A stretch of DNA of 64,000 nt from [Clostridium] leptum DSM 753 (lineage in GTDB: Bacteria > Bacillota > Clostridia > Oscillospirales > Acutalibacteraceae): contig DS480349.1 of the NCBI GenBank assembly GCA_000154345.1, positions 1-64,000 on the forward strand. The letters run 5' to 3'. The notes beneath the pieces are model-generated. The model made no database searches and had not been told where the DNA came from. It worked only from the letters and a program-made list of their open reading frames with translations. A program made the position numbers and the translations under genes. Below are positions 1 through 6,202 of the stretch, in pieces. Position 1 is the first letter of the stretch, and every line of letters starts with the position of its first letter.

Positions 1-52
1 GATCTATTGTCCTGCTCGAACCAGCAGAAGCTTTTCTTTGCTGACCGCAGTC

Positions 53-271
53 TCACCCGCTCCTTTCGTCGCCTGGCAACTCTAAAATATCCCTGATAGC
101 TGAGACGATTTTTGGCGTTGCTAACTGTCCGGTTTGAATCTTATATAAATAAGAATCATCAAAATAGAGCCCAGTTGTTTGTCTTACTTGTTCAATTAGC
201 CACACTTGTGTATGCTCTAAATCAATTAGCCTTTTTTTTATATCTTTACCAAATACAGTAAATTGTGCCAT
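53..271 (-). CDS. Cro-like XRE/HTH regulator of the integrated element
   Basis: This is a small DNA-binding protein of about 72 residues, read leftward and divergent from the repressor at 462. Its sequence is of the short HTH type common next to element repressors, with FGKDIKKRLIDL at the start and a DSYLYKIQTGQ recognition-helix region. I placed the start at the ATG at 271 (MAQFTVFGK) because a GGAGG sits 11 bases upstream. A GTG at 283 is in frame but overlaps that site. It probably controls leftward early or excision genes lying beyond the window. The family call rests on size, position and the HTH-like pattern, not on a strong motif. Confidence 0.7.
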   Translation of the reverse strand: MAQFTVFGKDIKKRLIDLEHTQVWLIEQVRQTTGLYFDDSYLYKIQTGQLATPKIVSAIRDILELPGDERSG

Positions 272-299
272 CTTGTCGATCACCTCCCATATAATGCGA

Positions 300-328
300 T
301 TGACATTTACGGGAAATAGTAATATAAT
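300..328 (+). promoter_or_regulatory. Rightward sigma-A promoter in the element switch region
   Basis: TTGACA at 300-305 and TATAAT at 323-328 are both perfect hexamers with a 17-base spacer. It points toward the repressor at 462 and would give a leader of about 125 bases. It faces the leftward promoter at 375-403, so the two transcripts would collide or overlap. Confidence 0.7.
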
Positions 329-345
329 CTAATTGCAGATAAGAT

Positions 346-440
346 AAATTACTTCATTCCGTCCGTCTGATGTTATTATATTACTTCAAACAGTAAAAAT
401 CAAGCGTATTTTGCACTGTTTTTAAGGAATAAAGTAATTT
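346..440. promoter_or_regulatory. Candidate operator: spaced 15-base inverted repeat
   Basis: The arm at 346-360 (AAATTACTTCATTCC) is the reverse complement of 426-440 with one mismatch. A third partial copy of TTACTTCA lies at 381-388, inside the leftward promoter. Three related half-sites around facing promoters look like binding sites for the XRE repressor at 462 or the Cro-like protein at 53. A weaker rightward promoter (TTGCAC 411-416, 18 bases, TAATTT 435-440) overlaps the right arm. Binding is inferred from layout only. Confidence 0.45.
375..403 (-). promoter_or_regulatory. Leftward promoter for the Cro-like gene
   Basis: Read on the minus strand, TTGATT (398-403) and TATAAT (375-380) are separated by 17 bases. 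The start would lie near 368 and drive the gene at 53-271. It sits between the two arms of the inverted repeat at 346-360 and 426-440, as expected for a repressor-controlled promoter. Confidence 0.6.
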
Positions 441-461
441 TGTCATTATACCTAAAACGGG

Positions 462-836
462 GTGGCAAATTTGAACGAAATGTATAACAGAATTGAAGAT
501 TTATGTAAGAGTCAGGGGATAAATATGACACAAATGTGCAAGGAAGCCGGTATTCCTAGAGGCAACCTGACCGATTTAAAAAATGGGAGAACCGCAATTT
601 TATCCACAAAAAATTTAGGCAAAATTTCGAATTATTTTCAGGTATCTATGGACTACCTTCTTGGAAATGAGCAAAAAAAAGAGCCCACCACTAAAAGCGA
701 TGAGCTTGATTTGCAGCTTGAAGGAATAGACTTTGCCTTATTCGGTGAGGTCAAGGAAATGACGGACGAACAAAAACAAGATGTGTTAGACTATATTAAA
801 TTTAAGAAGTCGCAACAGAAGAGGGAGCAAGAATGA
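462..836 (+). CDS. XRE-family repressor (ImmR-like)
   Basis: This is a helix-turn-helix repressor of 124 residues. The N-terminal HTH runs over about residues 8-65 (MYNRIEDLCKSQGIN, GIPRGNLTDLKNGR, FQVSMDYLLG), followed by an acidic linker and a lysine-rich tail. Its stop overlaps the next start by four bases, coupling it to the ImmA-like protease, the arrangement known from ICEBs1 (ImmR/ImmA). The start is uncertain: GTG at 462, TTG at 471 and ATG at 480 are all in frame. The GGGGTGG at 459-465 favours 471 by spacing. It most likely keeps the element quiet by binding the repeats between 346 and 440. Confidence 0.85.
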   Translation: MANLNEMYNRIEDLCKSQGINMTQMCKEAGIPRGNLTDLKNGRTAILSTKNLGKISNYFQVSMDYLLGNEQKKEPTTKSDELDLQLEGIDFALFGEVKEMTDEQKQDVLDYIKFKKSQQKREQE

Positions 837-1249
837 CACTTTTTCGTCTTTGCCAGCTTGCTGAGCAATTCGGAATAGAGATAGATTACTTTACTATGCG
901 TGATACAAAATCTCTGGCTCTGCCTCAAGGGTGGATTGCATTAGATACAGATCATATCGAGAGCACTACAGAAGCAAAAGTGCGCTTAGCTCACGAAATG
1001 GGGCATATAGAAACTAATTCATTTTATAATGTACATAGTCCTTTAGATGTGAGACAGAAGCACGAGAACAGAGCGAATAAATGGGCCATTAAGCAGTTGA
1101 TTACAGAGGAGGAACTTGATGAAGCTGTTGCAAATGGGCACACAGAGATATGGGATTTAGCGGATTACTTTGACGTGACAGAAGAATTTATGAGAAAAGC
1201 CGTTTGCTTGTATACTTATGGAAATCTAGCAACGGAATTGTATTTTTAG
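833..1249 (+). CDS. ImmA/IrrE-family metallopeptidase
   Basis: This zinc metallopeptidase of 138 residues would cleave the adjacent repressor to induce the element. The catalytic HEMGH motif lies around residues 59-63, and the downstream HENRANKWAIKQL segment supplies the further conserved residues of this family. It overlaps the repressor gene by four bases (ATGA), so the two are translationally coupled. The pairing matches ImmR/ImmA of Bacillus integrative elements and many Clostridia prophages. Cleavage of this particular repressor is inferred from that family knowledge. Start and length fit the family. Confidence 0.88.
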   Translation: MTLFRLCQLAEQFGIEIDYFTMRDTKSLALPQGWIALDTDHIESTTEAKVRLAHEMGHIETNSFYNVHSPLDVRQKHENRANKWAIKQLITEEELDEAVANGHTEIWDLADYFDVTEEFMRKAVCLYTYGNLATELYF

Positions 1250-1265
1250 AGGAGAAGGGATAGAG

Positions 1266-1742
1266 TTGGTGGAATCAACATCATATACACCACTTTGGGT
1301 TACCATTGTCGGATATATAACGACAGTTGTTCCATGTATAGTTAGTATTATTTTGGAAATTCTTAATCGCAAAAAACAAAAAACATTTGAAGAAAGTTTG
1401 AAAGAAATAAAGAAGGCACAGGCAAACGCCATAGATAAATATAAATTTTTGAATGAAAAAAATATGATACTAAAAAAATTGAATAATTTTGATTTGCAAT
1501 TAAAAAAAGATCTCCTAGGATTTCCTCTAGCAAATGATATACTTATTGTAATAGTAAAAATACAAGGTTATGCAAATACAATAAAATTTTGCGTACCAGA
1601 CCAAGATGAAATTTCATCTTTTTATAATCTAGTACATAATTATTTGAATGTCGATCAAGGCGATAGAGAAAAAATGACATGCAAATTTCGTGAAAAAATA
1701 CAAATTATTAAAAATATTATAAATAAAGGAGAATATTCATGA
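1266..1742 (+). CDS. Small membrane-anchored protein of unknown function (element cargo)
   Basis: I do not recognise this 158-residue protein. It has one N-terminal membrane helix (about residues 9-30), then a lysine-rich, coiled-coil-prone stretch (KKQKTFEESLKEIKKAQA) and a soluble tail. Translation probably begins at the TTG at 1266, nine bases after AGGAG at 1252-1256; a GTG at 1269 is the alternative. It overlaps the next gene by four bases, so the two form a pair. Both are much richer in A and T than the chromosomal genes to the right. Sitting between immA and the integrase, it occupies a common cargo position for superinfection-exclusion or defence genes, but nothing in the sequence proves that. 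Confidence 0.7.
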   Translation: MVESTSYTPLWVTIVGYITTVVPCIVSIILEILNRKKQKTFEESLKEIKKAQANAIDKYKFLNEKNMILKKLNNFDLQLKKDLLGFPLANDILIVIVKIQGYANTIKFCVPDQDEISSFYNLVHNYLNVDQGDREKMTCKFREKIQIIKNIINKGEYS

Positions 1743-2182
1743 TTTATGACGTTGTGGAAAAATTTGAAAGGGATTTAATAGAAAGAACTAAATTAGAAAA
1801 AATTGATTGGAAAGATTTAAGAGCATTAAAAGAAAATGAATTTCCTGATATACCACTATACATTAAAGAAAATCTACCTCAAAATGAATTTACAAAAGTG
1901 GAATTAGGTAACTCGTTTTATTTTAAGCATAAAAATGGAATTATTGCTCTACTTTATATAGATAATGAAAGCGGAAAAGATGGTTCTCATTCAAGGAATT
2001 TTATTTTACTAGTGCAAATTAAAGAGCATTCTCCTGTGTTTTCGTATGATAAATTCCAAGAAAACTTTGAAAGCCTATACTTAGCGATATTAAACTATTT
2101 TAATAGAGGACTTAATCTGCCTTCTGATTTAACGAATTTTTTGTCGTGGGCTGATGATCAGCAAGATATTCCAAAAGATTAA
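1739..2182 (+). CDS. Soluble protein of unknown function paired with the upstream membrane protein
   Basis: I do not recognise this 147-residue protein. It is acidic and AT-rich, has no signal peptide or membrane segment, and shows no motif I can name. It starts at an ATG overlapping the preceding stop by four bases, with AAAGGAG just upstream (1727-1733), so the two proteins are probably made together and may interact. Its last 71 bases overlap the antisense zinc-ribbon gene at 2112-2354. It could be the effector half of a two-gene cargo module whose partner sits in the membrane; this is inference from layout. Confidence 0.65.
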   Translation: MIYDVVEKFERDLIERTKLEKIDWKDLRALKENEFPDIPLYIKENLPQNEFTKVELGNSFYFKHKNGIIALLYIDNESGKDGSHSRNFILLVQIKEHSPVFSYDKFQENFESLYLAILNYFNRGLNLPSDLTNFLSWADDQQDIPKD

Positions 2183-2354
2183 AAACATCTCTTGGAACAC
2201 TTACATCGGTTAAATATTCGCTGCAAGATGGGTTTGTACAATGGTAATGGAAAGATGAATCATGGGATAAATCTATGTTCCCACGTTTTAAACATTTAGG
2301 GCAAATACCAAAAGGAACTATTTTTAGAAATTCAAAACGATCAACGTTTTCCAT
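2112..2354 (-). CDS. Small zinc-ribbon protein, convergent with cargo gene
   Basis: This 80-residue protein has two cysteine pairs, CPKC near residue 18 and CTNPSC near residue 39, the pattern of a four-cysteine zinc ribbon. It is read leftward, and GGAGG lies seven bases before the ATG at 2354, supporting real translation. Its 3' end overlaps the end of the 1739-2182 gene in antisense. No substrate or partner can be read from the sequence. Small zinc-ribbon proteins of this sort are frequent in prophages and integrative elements. Confidence 0.6.
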   Translation of the reverse strand: MENVDRFEFLKIVPFGICPKCLKRGNIDLSHDSSFHYHCTNPSCSEYLTDVSVPRDVFNLLEYLADHQPTTKNSLNQKAD

Positions 2355-2549
2355 TTTTTAACCTCCGTTTTATAAGTTATATTAATATATAGTAGCCGAT
2401 TAAAAGAAATATATCGAAACATATGTTCTATAATATATAATTATATCTTATGTACTAAATAAATTCAAGAGTATTTTTCTGAAATAACCAATTTCTCCAA
2501 ATGGCGAAATTGGTCGGTTTGATGATTTTTAGAGCAACAAGTCGTAAAT

Positions 2550-2584
2550 AAAAAATCCCCCCGCCGGCTGCAACCGGCAGGGGA
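2550..2584 (-). terminator. GC-rich hairpin, leftward terminator
   Basis: The arms GCCGG (2563-2567) and CCGGC (2574-2578), extended by TCCCC (2556-2560) and GGGGA (2580-2584), form a stem. On the minus strand it is followed by a run of T (complement of the A run at 2550-2555). It would stop leftward transcription entering from the integrase side. Confidence 0.45.
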
Positions 2585-2689
2585 TCGAAATAGAACAGCT
2601 TACCCAAAGTGGATAATGCGTCCGAACAACGAAATTATACCACTTTCTGGGTAGGCTTGGCAAGTCTTACTTTGGAGGTGGTTTTTATT

Positions 2690-3868
2690 ATGGCAAAAAG
2701 CAGAGTGAAAAAGAGGCCGGACGGCAGATATGCTATGCAGATATATTTAGGCACCGTAGACGGAAAGCGGAAATATAAGACGGTGTATGGGGGGACCCCT
2801 AAGGAAGTACAAAAGAAAGCTGACGAAGTGCGGATTCTGATGGGAAAGGGAATTGATATTTCTGCTCAAAGAGATACATTTAAGGAATGGGGAAACCACT
2901 GGTTAAAAATTAAAAAAGCTATAGTTTCTTCTGCACACTATAAAACTTGCGAGCAAAAATTAAGAATAATAAATTGCTACATTGGGGACATGCCTATATC
3001 TCAAATTAAAACGGCTAATGTACAAAATATAATATTTGATCTCTCAAGTTTAAACAGATGGACAGGTAAGCCAACAGCGAAAAGAACATTAGTTGAATAC
3101 AGATCAGTATGTAGGCAAGTTTTTCAGCTGGCGATTGAAAATAGAATTATTGATTATAATCCCGCAAGCTCTGTTAAAATTGTTTCAAATCAGTTAAAGA
3201 AGGAAAGAAGAGCGTTAAGCGTTGAAGAACAAGGCTGGATTATTAACACGCCGCACAGAGCGCAAAAAGCGGCTATGATAATGATGTTTGCTGGGCTTAG
3301 GCGCGGAGAAGTTATTCCACTTACATGGAATGATATAGACTTTGAAGCAGGCACTATTCGTGTAAATAAATCCGTTTTTAAAGAGGGAACTCGTTTCAAT
3401 ATAAAATCAGGTGCAAAAACAGAATCAGGGAACAGGGTTGTAAATATACCACAAATATTAATTGATTTTTTAAAATTACAGCCAAAGGACACTATACTTG
3501 TATGCCCAGATACAAAAGATGTTATGATGACTGAAACAAGCTGGAGAAGAATGTGGGATAGTTATATTAAGGATTTGAATATAAAGTATGGAGATTTAAA
3601 CGGGAAAAGAAGCAAATATGACCCCAAAGGTGTACCAATTACAATTCCTCGTATTACTCCTCACTGGTTAAGACACACTTTTTGCACATTACTTTATTTA
3701 TCTGGTACAGACGTTTTAACAGCTAAAGAACAAATGGGGCATTCTGATATTAAAACCACGCTGGGGATTTATACTCACTTAGACAAAGAACATAAGAGAA
3801 ACGCAGTAAGTAAATTAAATGAATATATTGAAACACATGCAAGTCACATGCAAGTCAAAAACAGCTAA
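2690..3868 (+). CDS. int: Tyrosine recombinase, site-specific integrase of the element
   Basis: This integrase of 392 residues catalyses insertion and excision at the tRNA-Arg attachment site that lies 40 bases after its stop. The N-terminal arm-binding region (RPDGRYAMQIYLG, then KRKYKTVYGG) is followed by a core-binding domain (about residues 60-170) and a catalytic domain. The catalytic residues visible are Arg in GLRRGEV, the HWLRHTF box, and the nucleophile Tyr in GIYTHL after GHSDIKTT. I chose ATG 2690 because GGAGG lies upstream at 2674-2678; an in-frame ATG at 2609 would add 27 residues with no ribosome site. Length fits the Tn916/ICE-type family. Confidence 0.92.
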   Translation: MAKSRVKKRPDGRYAMQIYLGTVDGKRKYKTVYGGTPKEVQKKADEVRILMGKGIDISAQRDTFKEWGNHWLKIKKAIVSSAHYKTCEQKLRIINCYIGDMPISQIKTANVQNIIFDLSSLNRWTGKPTAKRTLVEYRSVCRQVFQLAIENRIIDYNPASSVKIVSNQLKKERRALSVEEQGWIINTPHRAQKAAMIMMFAGLRRGEVIPLTWNDIDFEAGTIRVNKSVFKEGTRFNIKSGAKTESGNRVVNIPQILIDFLKLQPKDTILVCPDTKDVMMTETSWRRMWDSYIKDLNIKYGDLNGKRSKYDPKGVPITIPRITPHWLRHTFCTLLYLSGTDVLTAKEQMGHSDIKTTLGIYTHLDKEHKRNAVSKLNEYIETHASHMQVKNS

Positions 3869-3905
3869 AAACCGCATTAATTCTAGATGGATTTCAAATA
3901 TAATT

Positions 3906-3954
3906 AAGATTCCGATTCTGAAGGCCGGGGGTTCGAATCCCTCCGGGCGGGCCA
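3906..3954 (+). other. Attachment site: displaced 3' half of tRNA-Arg(CCG)
   Basis: The sequence folds as the 3' part of a tRNA: anticodon CCG at 3912-3914 after a conserved TT, the 3' anticodon strand, a five-base variable loop, a T arm with loop TTCGAAT (3932-3938), the acceptor strand and an encoded CCA at 3952-3954. The 5' half is missing; the bases to the left are element sequence. This is what integration into a tRNA 3' end leaves at the distal junction. The intact tRNA-Arg gene should be at the other end of the element, left of base 1. Confidence 0.8.
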
Positions 3955-3962
3955 TGTGAACA

Positions 3963-4016
3963 GAGGTCGAAATTTGGAACTCAAAAATGAGGCAATCCAA
4001 ATTCGGCCTCTTTTTC
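3963..4016 (+). terminator. Intrinsic terminator, copy A of the dispersed repeat
   Basis: The stem arms are 3963-3978 and 3996-4010, with the loop carrying ACTCAAAAATGAG, then TTTTTCT. Near-identical hairpins follow the genes ending at 10226 and 37053. Here it lies just past the tRNA fragment, so it is probably the native terminator of the tRNA-Arg gene before integration. Confidence 0.8.
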
Positions 4017-4310
4017 TATGCTATAAACCTTAAAAATTAAGCCGCTTTTAAAACTTTTTTCGTTCATCAAAATGGGACACCCAGAAATAAAAATCAAAAA
4101 ATCGCAATGTAAAAATGAAAAAGGGGCAACCCCGAACCTGGAATCATCATATTTTGAGGATTCCTTTTCTTTTGTCTAGTGTTCTTATTGTTCTGGTCGG
4201 ACATATCCTACCGGTATTTATTCTTTATGCCTGCCAAGGAAACAAAACTCAGTTTTGAGATTGCTGGAGAAACAAGATGCCAAGTTACAGACCTTCTGCT
4301 AATCTCCTGG

Positions 4311-4343
4311 AAAATCCTCGCCTTTGTTGGCGAGGATTTTTTG
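4311..4343 (+). terminator. Strong intrinsic terminator
   Basis: Twelve-base perfect arms AAAATCCTCGCC (4311-4322) and GGCGAGGATTTT (4329-4340) with loop TTTGTT, followed by T. No gene ends directly before it, so it may end a short RNA from 4160 onward. Confidence 0.7.
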
Positions 4344-4495
4344 CTTTAATTTTACAAGTAAAAGCTTAGTTTTGTGCTCTTTTCTTAGAATTGTTGAGTT
4401 TTAGAAAATAAAATATTTATTTATAATAAAAAAGTAAAAACAAAAGTGAGGTTTTTATAAAAAAGAGAAAACCTCAAGCCTTTAAGGAGGGATAT

Positions 4496-4507
4496 ATGAA
4501 AGTATAG
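4496..4507 (+). other. Leader mini-ORF (Met-Lys-Val-stop) with ideal ribosome site
   Basis: AAGGAGGG at 4484-4491 is correctly spaced for ATG AAA GTA TAG at 4496-4507, 46 bases before the glycosidase start at 4553. The site is a better Shine-Dalgarno than that of the main gene (GAGAGGAG). It may be a chance start or a leader minigene tuning translation. Confidence 0.3.
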
Positions 4508-4552
4508 AAAAAGCTTTTCAGGACATAGAAATATTTCGAGAGGAGAGAAAAA

Positions 4553-6202
4553 ATGGAACGGTGTAAAAAAATAGCACGTGGGGCCGCGGCGGGTCTGCTG
4601 TCGGCGGCGGTATTGATGAGCAGTATGCTCACCACAAGCTTTGGGCAGATGCGGGCCAGCGCGGCGGAGGTGAGGAACCCGCAGGCGACGCTGACGGTAG
4701 ACCTAGACCCAGCGGTGAACACGGGAGATATTGTCCACGGAGCCGCAGGCTTCCTATATGGCGTCAGCAGTGAGGACGTCCCCACTACCAATACAATAGT
4801 TCCGCTGAAGTCTAAAATTTTAGTGACTAAGGGCGCTTTGGGAACGGAGCACCCCTATGGAGACGCGTTAGACGTCGCTAAGACTTTCCTGGAGAGCGGC
4901 GGCGAGCAGGTTCAGATGTACAACAGCAATTATTACGGTGTAGTGAACCCGACTTCGACCATTGAGCAGTATTGCAGCGACTTGGAAAAGTATATATGCC
5001 CTGGCGTTGTAGCCTGGAAAGAAGCCTGGAAGGAGGAGCACGGTACTCCCGAGGCTCCAAAAGATAACGTTGGAGCCCGAATTGATATCGACGAGGCGAT
5101 TGTCTATGTCCCTATCAATGAGGGCTGTCCGGTTGAAGGAAACTTTTTTAAAGCATGGAAGAGTTATTACGAAGTTATCAAAACTGCTGATCCCAATGCA
5201 AAAATTGCAGGGTCCAACGATTCTGAATATGGTTGGGGAGCGCAGAGCGGAGATTTTAAGGATTATATTCAGTTCTGTGCAGACAACAACTGTGTGCCGG
5301 ATGTTGTGACTTGGCATGAATTGGGTATGACCGATTTAAACGATATCAGTTGGCATGTATCTGATGCCCGCAGCAAATGGGAGGCTACCGATTGGAGCAA
5401 GTATAATGAAGCCAACGGCACCGAGGGTATTCCGGAAATGCCTCCGATTTGTTTTAACGAATATGCGGTAATGGATTACTGCGGCGTACCCGGCAATTTG
5501 GTGAACTGGATTGCCAGAATCGAGGACGAAAAGGTAACCGGCTGCCTGCCCTTCTGGCACCAGGCGAATAACCTGAACGATCTAGCTGCCGGCGCCAACG
5601 AGGGCAACGGGGCCTGGTGGTTGTATAAATGGTACGGCGATATGTCCGGCACCACCCAGCCGGTTTCCACCAGCACAAACTATGACGGCCTTTACGGCCT
5701 TTCCACCATGGACGAGGCCAAAAAGCTGTCTACGACCCTTCTGGGCGGCTTTACCGGAGACATTACGGTTCAGCTGAATAATGTGACCGCCACCAGCACC
5801 TTCGCGGATGCCGAAGCGGTTCATGTAACGGTGCAGGAAAGCATGTTTACAGGTTTCCACGGCGCACTGAATGAGACCCCGACGATTTTAGAGGGTGCTT
5901 ATCCGGTAAACGACGACGGCAGCGTTACCGTGAAAATCCCGGATACCCTGTTTGGAAACGCGTACAATGTGACCGTCACCCAGGCGAGCGGCGATGAAAT
6001 CGTAGGCCTTGCCCTGAGAAGCCCCAGCGGCGATGTGTATGAAGCGGAAGACGCCGGCCTTTCCGGCGGAGCATTCGCTTCCAGCGCTGGCACGAATCCC
6101 AGCTATTATATGTCCAATAACGGCAGCGGCGACCGTGCGGTAGGAATGCCCTCCGGCTCGTCTATGACCTATACGATCAATGTGCCGGGACGGCAAATAT
6201 AA
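4553..6202 (+). CDS. N-terminal part of a secreted clan GH-A-like glycoside hydrolase (frameshifted)
   Basis: This 549-residue product carries the signal peptide and catalytic domain of a giant surface glycosidase. The signal peptide is residues 1 to about 39 (hydrophobic core, ASAAEV cleavage region). Residues about 45-430 look like a TIM-barrel glycosidase: VYVPINEG carries the Asn-Glu typical of the clan GH-A acid/base, and PPICFNEYAV carries a candidate nucleophile Glu. GH39-like is my best guess for family. A beta-sandwich follows, then the first half of a CBM6/35-type module (YEAEDAGLSGGAF). The frame breaks inside this module near base 6188 and the rest is read from 6180-10226. Start: ATG 4553 after GAGAGGAG. 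Confidence 0.8.
   Translation: MERCKKIARGAAAGLLSAAVLMSSMLTTSFGQMRASAAEVRNPQATLTVDLDPAVNTGDIVHGAAGFLYGVSSEDVPTTNTIVPLKSKILVTKGALGTEHPYGDALDVAKTFLESGGEQVQMYNSNYYGVVNPTSTIEQYCSDLEKYICPGVVAWKEAWKEEHGTPEAPKDNVGARIDIDEAIVYVPINEGCPVEGNFFKAWKSYYEVIKTADPNAKIAGSNDSEYGWGAQSGDFKDYIQFCADNNCVPDVVTWHELGMTDLNDISWHVSDARSKWEATDWSKYNEANGTEGIPEMPPICFNEYAVMDYCGVPGNLVNWIARIEDEKVTGCLPFWHQANNLNDLAAGANEGNGAWWLYKWYGDMSGTTQPVSTSTNYDGLYGLSTMDEAKKLSTTLLGGFTGDITVQLNNVTATSTFADAEAVHVTVQESMFTGFHGALNETPTILEGAYPVNDDGSVTVKIPDTLFGNAYNVTVTQASGDEIVGLALRSPSGDVYEAEDAGLSGGAFASSAGTNPSYYMSNNGSGDRAVGMPSGSSMTYTINVPGRQI

Larger units (their letters stand above)
3955..4552. other. Gene-free stretch between att site and first glycosidase gene
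   Basis: It holds terminator copy A with its A/T-rich tail (to about 4120), an unexplained 4160-4310 segment with short hairpins, the strong terminator at 4311-4342, and the leader of the 4553 gene. The leader includes an 8-base stem (GAGGTTTT/AAAACCTC, 4448-4475) and a three-codon mini-ORF. I see no protein gene. The 4180-4342 part could be a small RNA ending at its own terminator, but I recognise no known RNA family. Confidence 0.5.

Noticed and set aside
3906..3954. Complete tRNA gene
   Set aside because: The acceptor 5' strand and D arm are absent; only the 3' half can be folded.
4811..4830. Partial match to the unit B palindrome (CTAAAATTTTAGTGA) inside the 4553 gene
   Set aside because: It lies in coding sequence, lacks the outer bases of the palindrome, and is short enough to be chance.
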